From a virus, in IMG/VR virus record IMGVR_UViG_3300044800_000053, positions 1-29,829 of that record: a stretch of DNA of 29,829 bases. One strand, given 5' to 3'. The position numbers and the translations under genes are program-made. The stretch's first letter is position 1; each line of letters begins with the position of its first letter. Under the pieces are notes generated by a model. It did not search any database, was not told where the DNA came from, and was given only the letters and a program-made list of their open reading frames with translations. Below are positions 13,781-19,618 of this stretch, one piece after another.

Positions 13781-14566
13781 TCACGGCTTCCGGTAGACGT
13801 AGAACACGCCTTCGACATCGCACAGCAGCCCGTAGCCTTTCTGCCACACGGCCCACCGGGCTCTGGCGTGGTCCATGTGCTTCTTGTCGAGCTTGTCAGC
13901 TACGACTATGCATCGAGCAAGTAGAGCGGCGTCCCGTGCGGCGGCCCATGCGGCGTCCCGTGCGGCGGCCCGTGCGGCGTCCCGTGCGGCGTCCCCTGCG
14001 GCGGCCCATGCGGCGGCCCCTGCGGCGGCCCCTGCGGCGGCCCCTGCGGCGTCCCGTGCGGCGGCCCATGCGGCGGCCCCTGCGGCGGCCCCTGCGGCGG
14101 CCCCTGCGGCGGCCCATGCGGCGGCCCCTGCGGCGGCCCATGCGGCGGGATCTGCGGCGTCCCCTGCGGCGGCCCCTGCGGCGGCCCATGTCGTGAATAC
14201 CTTCCACGCCTTGAGTGTCTTGCCCTTGCCAGAGAAAAACGGAACGTCCTTTATCGTCGCGACAAACTCCATAGCGTCGTAGAAGAATTGCCGTTTCTTC
14301 CGCCACTTCGGCAATTCTGCGCGCACCATCTCCTCTTCCGTTTTCTTGGAGAACCATTCAGGCTTCGTTGGCTGGTCAATGCAAAACTCCCACTCAGTGA
14401 ATGGCTTGAAGTAGTCTCCATTCGGCGGGACCATCTCCACTCTGACAAAGTCAGACTTCCGCTTGTCGTCCAAGTGGTGATGGGCTATGATCTTCTCATG
14501 GCTATCGTCTGATGGATGCCATAGAACCTTCTCCCTCGTGACTACAAAGCTCGCCAGTCTGCACAT
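13781..14566 (-). CDS. Phage protein with Ala-rich tetrapeptide repeats
   Basis: 261 residues from ATG 14566 behind AGGAGGAGGAAGG. The N-terminal 120 residues (MCRLASFVVTREKVLW) look like a normal globular phage domain ending at KAWKVFTTW. A run of about 88 residues follows in four-residue units AAxA with Trp, Gly or Arg at one position and Ala or Asp at the next, then a normal C-terminal segment (ARWAVWQKGYGLL). Such Ala-rich inserts occur in phage proteins of similar start, as far as I recall. Predicted to be a long helix. Function unknown. Confidence 0.75.
   Translation of the reverse strand: MCRLASFVVTREKVLWHPSDDSHEKIIAHHHLDDKRKSDFVRVEMVPPNGDYFKPFTEWEFCIDQPTKPEWFSKKTEEEMVRAELPKWRKKRQFFYDAMEFVATIKDVPFFSGKGKTLKAWKVFTTWAAAGAAAGDAADPAAWAAAGAAAWAAAGAAAGAAAGAAAWAAARDAAGAAAGAAAGAAAWAAAGDAARDAARAAARDAAWAAARDAALLARCIVVADKLDKKHMDHARARWAVWQKGYGLLCDVEGVFYVYRKP
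13926..14189 (-). repeat. 12-base tandem array, 22 units
   Basis: 22 head-to-tail units of plus-strand form GCGGCKKCCCNT. Variation is almost confined to two places: G/T at one base (Ala versus Asp) and A/C/G at another (Trp, Gly or Arg in an NGG codon). One unit differs further (GCGGCGGGATCT). All units preserve the frame of the 261-residue protein. Confidence 0.95.
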
Positions 14567-14578
14567 TCCTTCCTCCTC

Positions 14579-15127
14579 CTATCTCAATCTTCGCCAAAGG
14601 TACAGCGCCAGCGATTCGTAGCGCCGTGCCAAAGCACGCCCCTTCTCTATGCTCCGCGTCGGGGAACCGCTGTTGTAAAAGCTATAAGCAACGGCAATAG
14701 AAGGGGCGGAGACTTGCTGAGCTCGTGTCATAGTCGCGTGGCCGTCACGTTTCTCTACCTCCGCCCCCAAGGGCAGAGCGCCGAATCGAACGGCCCCTCC
14801 GGCTACCTGGCGTCCGCGCTGCCTGCCGGTGCGTCCACCTTGAACGCTAACTCTGCACGACTTCTCTAAACACGCCTTCCAGAACTCCGCACCGTAGACT
14901 ATGTGCGCCAAAAGCTCGTCGCGATACTGCGGATGGCACACGCTCCAGAGCTGCCACAAGCCCCACGATGTCCCGCCCTTCTCCTCCCGCTTGCACGCAG
15001 TGACAGAGAAATTGCTCTCAAACTCAACCACGCACACGCCCGATAGCCCTGCCATGTCATAGACGGTACTGACCAACCCAAAGGGCCGGTGAAGTAGCAA
15101 GGCTATGAGCAGGGCGCATTCAGGCAT
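14579..15127 (-). CDS. Lysozyme / lytic transglycosylase-like protein (endolysin candidate)
   Basis: 182 residues from ATG 15127 (TAATG overlap). A hydrophobic N-terminus (ALLIALLLHRPFGLV) could act as a signal or signal-arrest segment. Next come VVEFESNFS with candidate catalytic E37, then GGTSWGLWQLWS (51-62), the pattern of soluble-lytic-transglycosylase folds, and a late YNSGSPTR motif (151-158) like the AYNxG block of that family. It would cleave the glycan strands of peptidoglycan. It sits apart from the main lysis block. Family assignment is by motif order only. Confidence 0.75.
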   Translation of the reverse strand: MPECALLIALLLHRPFGLVSTVYDMAGLSGVCVVEFESNFSVTACKREEKGGTSWGLWQLWSVCHPQYRDELLAHIVYGAEFWKACLEKSCRVSVQGGRTGRQRGRQVAGGAVRFGALPLGAEVEKRDGHATMTRAQQVSAPSIAVAYSFYNSGSPTRSIEKGRALARRYESLALYLWRRLR

Positions 15128-15723
15128 TACTTCACAACCTCAAATGATATCGCCCACACCCACGGATTGCTTTCCCACGAGTAGCTGCGCTTAGCGTTGA
15201 TGGAGTCCCAGAGACTTCCGAAGGCGTGAACGAACTTTCCTTGAGATAGTTCGTTCACCTCGGGCCTTCCCGCTACCTGTACGCCTTCTGCTATAGCTTC
15301 CTCATCCGTAATCTCCCGCACCCTCTGCACGCGCACACCCGTTATGCGTAGTGTGATGCGCGAAAACTTGCGTGGCATGTGTATGGACGGCTTCCATCTC
15401 CACGCGAAGTCTCCCGGTTGCATTCCGTCATACATGGGGTCTTCGCGATAAAGAACATCCGTACTTCCAAGTCCATCATATGCAGGCGTTGTCACAAAGC
15501 TCTCCCGTACCCAAAGCAGATCGCCGGGATCTCCGTAGGGACACAGCCCATCGGGGTGTTCGCGATGTACAGGGTTGATATCCATAAATGTCTGTGCGTC
15601 ATATGGGGGCTTCTTGTAATTCCAGACAACATGCTTAACAACTCGCCGCGTCTGAGTCTTTCGGCCTTCGATGATCGCGCGCACCATCGGGCCGCTAAAA
15701 AGGATCGGGTGTTCACCCATCAC
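15127..15723 (-). CDS. ASCH-like phage protein
   Basis: 198 residues from ATG 15723, with a second ATG immediately after. The opening ILFSGPMVRAIIEGRKTQTRR is the signature of a common phage family with an ASCH/PUA-like beta-barrel, a fold that binds RNA or modified nucleotides. Later blocks PGDLLWVRESF and SRITLRITGVRVQRVREIT, then EEAIAEGV, fit the family. The precise function is unknown. It is notable here next to other RNA-linked genes. Confidence 0.8.
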   Translation of the reverse strand: MMGEHPILFSGPMVRAIIEGRKTQTRRVVKHVVWNYKKPPYDAQTFMDINPVHREHPDGLCPYGDPGDLLWVRESFVTTPAYDGLGSTDVLYREDPMYDGMQPGDFAWRWKPSIHMPRKFSRITLRITGVRVQRVREITDEEAIAEGVQVAGRPEVNELSQGKFVHAFGSLWDSINAKRSYSWESNPWVWAISFEVVK

Positions 15724-15794
15724 TCGCGCTTACGGCAGGAGAAGTAGAGGATAGCCGCCAGCGGGATAGACACTACAAGCAAGGCCAGGATCAT
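15720..15794 (-). CDS. Membrane microprotein, 24 aa
   Basis: ATG 15794 overlaps the upstream TGA (ATGA) and the stop overlaps the next start. The peptide is one transmembrane helix (ILALLVVSIPLAAILYF) followed by a basic tail. Coding status depends on this perfect coupling at both ends, since the ribosome binding site is weak. Confidence 0.5.
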   Translation of the reverse strand: MILALLVVSIPLAAILYFSCRKRE

Positions 15795-15973
15795 GCCGGC
15801 TTCCCCGTCTTGATGAGATCCACCAGGTTGACGATCTCCATCCCGGTAGCCGTCTCCACAAATGCGCGCGGCCCCGCGATCTTGGCTATCTGCCCGCGGC
15901 ACACGGTAGCCTTCCCGCCCTTCATGCGCGCCCAGCGCACCCAGTCCCAGTTCTCCAGTTTCGCGGGCTTCAT
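15791..15973 (-). CDS. Small hypothetical protein, 60 aa
   Basis: ATG 15973 overlaps the stop of the recombination-type gene (ATGA). The sequence is mixed (WDWVRWARMKGGKATVCRG, then ETATGMEIVNLVDL) and looks like a small beta-barrel such as a KOW/SH3 fold, but this is only an impression. An alternative frame covering the same bases is rejected because of its composition. Confidence 0.6.
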   Translation of the reverse strand: MKPAKLENWDWVRWARMKGGKATVCRGQIAKIAGPRAFVETATGMEIVNLVDLIKTGKPA

Positions 15974-16860
15974 GCCTGCGCCTCAAGGTCGTCAGCAAGT
16001 CCGCGCAGTTTCTCGGCGTACTGGTCGATGGTTATCTTTCCCCCGCGTCCTTCCTCAGCCCATCCGTGGACAAGAGCGTCCTGTTTCTTTTTCTTCTCTG
16101 GCTCCATTCCGACAGAGAAGTTGGCTATACGGTCAAGTTGCTCCTGTGCCTTCGTTGCTCCGTCCATACGGGGTGACTCAGTATGTTCTACGGGGATCGG
16201 GTCTCCCCCTTGCTGTAAATCCTCCACATCCTGCGTGAATATGTCAGAAGCGGCGCAGGCTGTGATTGTAGCATCCACGAGCGCGCGCTTCTTTGCCATC
16301 TTCAGAACCGTGTTGTATACATCGGCTATGTCGGCGTTTACTACCTTTCCCACGGGCTGTGAAACGATCTCTGGTGCATTCTCAGGGAACTTTGCACCGC
16401 ACCCGCCCTTTTTTGCGAAGCACAGCCATCCCCCGCCGTACTCCTCTTTGCCCTTGATGATGGTTTCCTTGCCACAGGTTGGGCACTTCTTGGCGGCGTT
16501 GCGATAGCGGTACTTGCTCTCCATGGTGGAACACGACCCCACCCCCTCCCCTGCGAACACACCCGATTCGTGCCAGAGCTCGCACACCAGCTCATACTCA
16601 CGATGTAGGTTGGGGAGGTCTGTTTTCGTCACACGGAACTTCGGTAGCAAGCGGAATGCGAAGGAGAGTTTCTCCGCCCCTGGCTTCAACAGGGTAGGCT
16701 TGTTGGTGCCGGGAATAACGCCGTAGTGCTCGTCCTTCTTCAACAGCTTGTCCATGATCTCCTGTACCTTGGCAACGTGCGCAAGTACGGAGGTTGGCGA
16801 CATGGTCCCCCGCTCCATGACACTTGTTTCGTGCTCTCTCAGTTCAATTGCGTTGCTCAT
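15970..16860 (-). CDS. Phage recombination-associated zinc-finger protein
   Basis: 296 residues from ATG 16860 (TAATG overlap). Recognisable blocks are LLKPGAEKLSFAFRLLPKF, YELVCELWHESG, KCPTCGKETIIKGKEEYGGG, and a second Cys cluster, GGWLCFAKKGGCGAKF. The helix VYNTVLKMAKKRALVDA then leads into ASDIFTQDVEDL. The KMAKKRALVDA and SDIFTQD segments recur in phage proteins placed with single-strand annealing or DNA-metabolism genes. I infer a ssDNA-binding or annealing role without certainty. The C-terminus is helical and charged. It is an early-region gene. Confidence 0.65.
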   Translation of the reverse strand: MSNAIELREHETSVMERGTMSPTSVLAHVAKVQEIMDKLLKKDEHYGVIPGTNKPTLLKPGAEKLSFAFRLLPKFRVTKTDLPNLHREYELVCELWHESGVFAGEGVGSCSTMESKYRYRNAAKKCPTCGKETIIKGKEEYGGGWLCFAKKGGCGAKFPENAPEIVSQPVGKVVNADIADVYNTVLKMAKKRALVDATITACAASDIFTQDVEDLQQGGDPIPVEHTESPRMDGATKAQEQLDRIANFSVGMEPEKKKKQDALVHGWAEEGRGGKITIDQYAEKLRGLADDLEAQA

Positions 16861-17105
16861 TAGAAATCTCCTCTTCTCATGGAAATTGGTTTCGGCTCCA
16901 CGTATATGATCCTGTCGCAGTCCTCGCAGATCACCTCGGCGGTAGGTTCCGTGTAGGATATTGCCAGCGGCTTTCGGCAGAACTTGCACGCGATAGGCCA
17001 CTTCTTCTGCGCGTTCTCCCACATCTCGTCACTGGTGGGGAAGTCGCCACGGTCATACTCGATCTCGGCGTGACGATGTCCTCCCTCTGGTCTATAGTGC
17101 GCCAT
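16860..17105 (-). CDS. Zinc-ribbon protein, 81 aa
   Basis: ATG 17105, three bases after the preceding stop. CKFC (about residue 40) and CEDC (about 61) form a four-cysteine ribbon of the rubredoxin-like kind. The N-terminus is acidic and His-containing. It is one of three consecutive small zinc or early proteins near the promoter region. Likely nucleic-acid or protein binding; no family recognised. Confidence 0.65.
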   Translation of the reverse strand: MAHYRPEGGHRHAEIEYDRGDFPTSDEMWENAQKKWPIACKFCRKPLAISYTEPTAEVICEDCDRIIYVEPKPISMRRGDF

Positions 17106-17107
17106 AG

Positions 17108-17434
17108 CTACTTCATCCGCTTTGATTGCTCTTGTCGAAATGCTCTTTCATGGGGGCCGTCATAATTGTAGTCAACTTCCCCCGCTCCCGGCGGCTCTTC
17201 CATATCCTTCTGATCTTCTATTGCTACACAGTGATCACACCATACCTGCTCGGGGGGTGCGTCGAAGGCTACCTTCTCTCCGCAGTTTTTGCACCAGCGT
17301 CGGATGTCGGGCTTATCCATCTTTCTCTCCTCCTTCTGCAAGCATGGGATACATATGCCGTGCGTCACCGCCCCGTCCGGGCCCATCTTCTCCCCCATAT
17401 CGCGGCCACAGTATGCGCATACGGCTCGCATCAT
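17108..17434 (-). CDS. Tandem zinc-ribbon protein, 108 aa
   Basis: ATG 17434 overlaps the upstream TGA. There are two four-cysteine modules: CAYCG with CIPC (7-31) and CKNCG with CDHC (48-70). Between them the codons AAG GAG GAG form a strong ribosome binding site before an internal ATG at 17320, so the second module may also be made alone as a 70-residue protein. The C-terminus is charged and disordered-looking. Confidence 0.7.
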   Translation of the reverse strand: MMRAVCAYCGRDMGEKMGPDGAVTHGICIPCLQKEERKMDKPDIRRWCKNCGEKVAFDAPPEQVWCDHCVAIEDQKDMEEPPGAGEVDYNYDGPHERAFRQEQSKRMK

Positions 17435-17712
17435 GCCATCACCCTCTTTCTCTGTAGGGAGCGCTCCAAGTCGAAGCGCCAGATAATCTGCGCCTCTACC
17501 TGCGCCTGATCATGCTTGCTGAGGCTGTCGAAGCGAATCGGGAAGCCTTCGTCGTCCATCAGCCTCACGTTGTGTACCGCCGTCCTGCGCGCAGTCTCCC
17601 CGAAATGCGGGGAGTCAGCCGAAACGTGCGGAGCCTGCCGCCCCGGCACCACGCAACACGCAGCCATCGCCAGCCTGCCGTGCAACTCAAGGGACGTGTT
17701 GTAGGAGATCAC
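17431..17712 (-). CDS. Hypothetical early protein, 93 aa
   Basis: GTG 17712 overlaps the stop of the first leftward gene (GTGA). The protein begins ISYNTSLELHGRLAMAACC; the second half is helical and charged (LSKHDQAQVEAQIIWRFDLE). It is the second gene of the leftward early operon. No family recognised. Confidence 0.6.
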   Translation of the reverse strand: MISYNTSLELHGRLAMAACCVVPGRQAPHVSADSPHFGETARRTAVHNVRLMDDEGFPIRFDSLSKHDQAQVEAQIIWRFDLERSLQRKRVMA

Positions 17713-17831
17713 TTCTTCCCCCTCGGCCGCCCGCCCTTTTTCCCGTTCTCGCGGGAAGCGGTAGCCTTCTTCTCTGACTTGATTTTAGATATGCGCTTCA
17801 GGTGCGCCAGCAATTCCCTTTGCGTCATCAT
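17709..17831 (-). CDS. Leaderless small basic protein with GRP motif (copy 1)
   Basis: 40 residues from ATG 17831 (39 from the adjacent ATG at 17828). The protein is very basic, with a helix (ELLAHLKRISKIKSEKK) followed by ASRENGKKGGRPRGKK, an AT-hook-like GRP end, suggesting DNA or RNA binding. The -10 hexamer ends seven bases upstream of the ATG, so the transcript should start at or within a base or two of the start codon, as in leaderless repressor mRNAs such as lambda cI. A similar protein is encoded on the other strand at 19566-19688. Confidence 0.7.
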   Translation of the reverse strand: MMTQRELLAHLKRISKIKSEKKATASRENGKKGGRPRGKK

Positions 17832-17838
17832 GGGGCAG

Positions 17839-17867
17839 ATATTATCCTATCGACGGTAGGTTGTCAA
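17839..17867 (-). promoter_or_regulatory. Leftward sigma-70-type promoter
   Basis: On the minus strand TTGACA (17862-17867), a 17-base spacer and TAATAT (17839-17844). It fires into the leftward early genes. The spacer contains a 15-base dyad that could be an operator. Confidence 0.8.
17846..17860. promoter_or_regulatory. Dyad operator candidate in promoter spacer
   Basis: CCTATCGACGGTAGG is a 15-base inverted repeat with one non-complementary pair, centred on 17853 between the -10 and -35 of the leftward promoter. A protein bound here would block RNA polymerase. No matching copy was noticed at the rightward promoter. Confidence 0.5.
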
Positions 17868-17870
17868 TAG

Positions 17871-17903
17871 AGAATATTTATTTATTATTTGGATATATAT
17901 TCT
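17871..17903. promoter_or_regulatory. A/T-rich dyad between divergent promoters
   Basis: AGAATAT (17871-17877) and ATATTCT (17897-17903) are exact inverted repeats separated by 19 A/T-rich bases. They lie 3 and 2 bases outside the two -35 hexamers. They could act as UP elements for both promoters or as a binding site that controls both. Confidence 0.5.
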
Positions 17904-17905
17904 TG

Positions 17906-17934
17906 TTGACATTCCTGACGTGTCGGGTTAATAT
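17906..17934 (+). promoter_or_regulatory. Rightward promoter of the Y RNA / Ro60 island
   Basis: TTGACA (17906-17911), a 17-base spacer and TAATAT (17929-17934): the same hexamers and spacing as the opposite promoter. The expected start near 17941 coincides with the first base of the first Y RNA-like hairpin, as expected for an RNA that needs no leader. Confidence 0.85.
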
Positions 17935-17940
17935 CGTGTC

Positions 17941-18007
17941 ATTAGGGTGGTGAAGGGTACGGCTACTTCATGCAGGAAACACGCCGTATCCGTTCGTTCC
18001 CCCTATT
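17941..18007 (+). ncRNA. Y RNA-like RNA 1 (short)
   Basis: The hairpin begins at the predicted transcription start. Lower stem TAGGG/CCCTA (17943-17947 with 18001-18005), bulged T17948, GG/CC, internal loop TGAA against GTTCGTT, then a 9-bp helix 17955-17963 with 17983-17991 (one G-T pair) and a terminal region with a TTC/GAA mini-stem. The lower half has the same bulge and 4-by-7 internal loop as RNAs 2 and 3. No strong U-tract follows, so it may be processed from a longer transcript. Confidence 0.65.
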
Positions 18008-18019
18008 CTTTGAAATATG

Positions 18020-18166
18020 AAGCCGTGGCGAAAGAAGTGGGATACTTCACTGTTAATGAAGAGGTCGTTGGTTCGAGTCCAACCGTGTAGGCGCAAGCCT
18101 GCATGTAGCTCAGTTGGCAGAGCGCTGGCGAAAGCCGCTCCCAGTTCGACTGATCCCGGCTTTTTT
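18020..18166 (+). ncRNA. yrlA: Y RNA 2 with circularly permuted tRNA-Asn-like module (YrlA-type)
   Basis: Ro60-binding stem: AAGCCG/CGGCTT (18020-18025 with 18157-18162), bulged T18026, GG/CC, loop CGAAA against GACTGAT, GAA/TTC, a G-G mismatch, and TGGGA/TCCCA. The 5' strand resembles the conserved CGAAGG-type element of animal and bacterial Y RNAs. Inside lies a tRNA-like module: anticodon arm with loop CTGTTAA (18045-18061), variable AGGTC, T-arm with TTCGAGT (18067-18083), acceptor strands 18084-18092 and 18097-18105 joined by GCAA, U8-A9, and D-arm 18108-18123. A GGC-GAAA-GCC hairpin completes the loop. In characterised systems the tRNA-like end binds PNPase-type effectors. Confidence 0.85.
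18155..18166 (+). terminator. Intrinsic terminator at 3' end of Y RNA 2
   Basis: The 3' strand of the Y RNA basal stem (CGGCTT) runs into six T residues (18161-18166). The basal helix of the RNA therefore doubles as the terminator hairpin, a common layout for small RNAs. Confidence 0.75.
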
Positions 18167-18176
18167 GTAGACAATA

Positions 18177-18251
18177 GGGCTTGGCGAAGGTTGACGGTTC
18201 CTTCAACTGTGGATTGAAATAGACCCGTCTCCGTTTATTCCAGCCCTTTTT
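18177..18251 (+). ncRNA. Y RNA 3 (short, without tRNA module)
   Basis: Basal stem GGGCT/AGCCC (18177-18181 with 18242-18246), bulged T18182, GG/CC, loop CGAA against GTTTATT, GG/CC, a TT/T mismatch, and GACGG/CCGTC (18193-18197 with 18225-18229). It ends in a TTCAA-CTGTGGA-TTGAA hairpin. The Ro-binding half matches RNA 2 element by element but the tRNA-like module is replaced by a simple hairpin. It is followed by five T residues and then the Ro60 ribosome binding site. Confidence 0.8.
18240..18251 (+). terminator. Terminator / attenuator before Ro60
   Basis: The basal stem of Y RNA 3 ends CCAGCCC followed by TTTTT (18247-18251). Because no other promoter was found before the Ro60 ATG at 18269, Ro60 mRNA probably arises by read-through. 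Binding of Ro60 to the nascent RNA could alter termination. Confidence 0.65.
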
Positions 18252-18268
18252 ATTTGAAGGAGGAAGGT

Positions 18269-19618
18269 ATGGCGAGGGTGAATCTAAGTCCTACGGTCTC
18301 CATCAGAACGCACGAAGGCGCACCGGCACGGCGCATCAATCCCGAGCAGAAACTACGCCGATCCGTCATGGCGTGCCTACTATGGGAAAACACCTTCTAT
18401 GAGGAAGGCGCAGACATCGCAACACGGATAGCGGAGACAGTCCGTCTCCTCCCCGCGGAGAAGGTTTCCGCTATCGCTATCGAGGCTCGGTCGAAGATGA
18501 ACCTTCGGCACGCCCCCCTGCTGCTGGCCCGCGAGATGGCACGTACGTTCCACGGCAAGATCGTTGCCGACACCATCGAAGCCGTAGTCCAGCGCGCGGA
18601 TGAGCTGGCAGAGTTCCTTGCCCTGTACTGGAAGGACGGACGGCAGCCACTGTCCGCGCAGGTCAAGAAAGGTCTCGCGCGAGCATTCGTAAAGTTCAAC
18701 GAGTACCAGCTCGCCAAGTACAACCGCGACAACGGCGTGAAACTCCGCGACGTTCTCTTTCTCTGCCACGCAAGGCCGAGGGACGCCGAGCAGGAAGCAC
18801 TCTGGAAGCGGCTGATCGATGGCACCATTGCTATCCCCGACACCTGGGAGACGGAACTGTCCGCCGGCAAGGACAAGCGGGAGACGTTTTCTCGCCTTAT
18901 GGTGGAGGGAAAGCTCGGCGGGCTTGCGCTTCTCCGCAATCTGCGCAATATGGGCGAGGCTGGCGTACCCACCGGAGAGATAAAGGCCGCAATCATCAGG
19001 ATGCGCACAGACAGGATTCTCCCGTTCCGTTTCGTTGCCGCTTCCCGGTACGCCCCCGCCCTTGAGCCTCAGCTTGAGGAGGCGATGTTCAGGAACGTGA
19101 AGGATCTCGGGGAACTGAGCGGAGAAGTCACCGTCCTTGTTGACGTATCTGGATCGATGAATTCCAAGCTGTCCGAGAAAGGCGATCTGACACGAATAGA
19201 TGCCGCCGCCTCGCTTGCCATGATACTCCGCGAGGTATGCCAGAACGTCAACGTGTACGCCTTCTCTGACCAGTTGGCTATCATCCCCCCGCGCCGCGGA
19301 TTCGCTCTCCGTGATGCCATCGAGAAGTCACTCCCGCATGGCGGTACCTATCTCGGAGCGGCAGTCCAGAAGGTGGGGCAACTGCATCCGAACGCCATGC
19401 TTGTCACCATCACCGACGAGCAGAGCCACGATGCCGTACCGAACCCGGTAGGACGTGGATTCCTGATCAATGTGGCAAGCAATCAGAACGGCGTCGGGTA
19501 TGGGAAGTGGACGCACATTGACGGGTTCTCGGAGAACGTCGTACGCTACATCATGGAGTCGAGCATTGAGAGACACGCTTCGGGAACACCTGAAACGCAT
19601 AGCGAAAATAAAGAGTGA
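18269..19618 (+). CDS. rsr: Ro60 / Rsr orthologue (TROVE and vWA domains)
   Basis: 449 residues from ATG 18269, directly behind AAGGAGGAAGG; a TTG five codons earlier is inside that site and not used. The N-terminal two thirds are the TROVE HEAT-repeat ring that binds Y RNA on its outer face and RNA 3' ends in its hole. The C-terminal vWA domain has a complete MIDAS: DVSGS (D292, S294, S296), T360 in HGGT and D383 in TITDE. It is shorter than typical Ro60 (about 530). Known bacterial Ro60 proteins work with Y RNA and PNPase in RNA decay. It lies downstream of three Y RNA-like genes on the only plus-strand island in the window. Confidence 0.92.
   Translation: MARVNLSPTVSIRTHEGAPARRINPEQKLRRSVMACLLWENTFYEEGADIATRIAETVRLLPAEKVSAIAIEARSKMNLRHAPLLLAREMARTFHGKIVADTIEAVVQRADELAEFLALYWKDGRQPLSAQVKKGLARAFVKFNEYQLAKYNRDNGVKLRDVLFLCHARPRDAEQEALWKRLIDGTIAIPDTWETELSAGKDKRETFSRLMVEGKLGGLALLRNLRNMGEAGVPTGEIKAAIIRMRTDRILPFRFVAASRYAPALEPQLEEAMFRNVKDLGELSGEVTVLVDVSGSMNSKLSEKGDLTRIDAAASLAMILREVCQNVNVYAFSDQLAIIPPRRGFALRDAIEKSLPHGGTYLGAAVQKVGQLHPNAMLVTITDEQSHDAVPNPVGRGFLINVASNQNGVGYGKWTHIDGFSENVVRYIMESSIERHASGTPETHSENKE

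Noticed and set aside
13926-14189. CRISPR-like array
   Set aside because: Units are 12 bases, contiguous and without spacers, and they maintain an ORF. No cas genes are present.
13875-14282. Plus-strand Ala/His-rich ORF of 135 residues opposite the 12-base array
   Set aside because: Repeats of 12 bases are open in all frames. No ribosome binding site and the minus-strand gene has normal sequence on both sides of the array.
13896-14357. Minus-strand Arg/Gly-rich ORF in another frame of the same array
   Set aside because: It is a product of the repeat composition (GRRRGRR). It lacks non-repeat protein-like sequence and overlaps the better-supported 261-residue gene.
18045-18123. Ordinary tRNA-Asn gene
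   Set aside because: The anticodon and T-arms precede the acceptor and D-arm, and the acceptor stem is closed by a tetraloop, so it cannot be a standard tRNA. It is treated as the tRNA-like module of a Y RNA.
18003-18206. Small minus-strand ORFs of 67-68 residues over the Y RNA region
   Set aside because: They are antisense to the structured RNAs, have no ribosome binding sites, and their translation reflects tRNA-like sequence.
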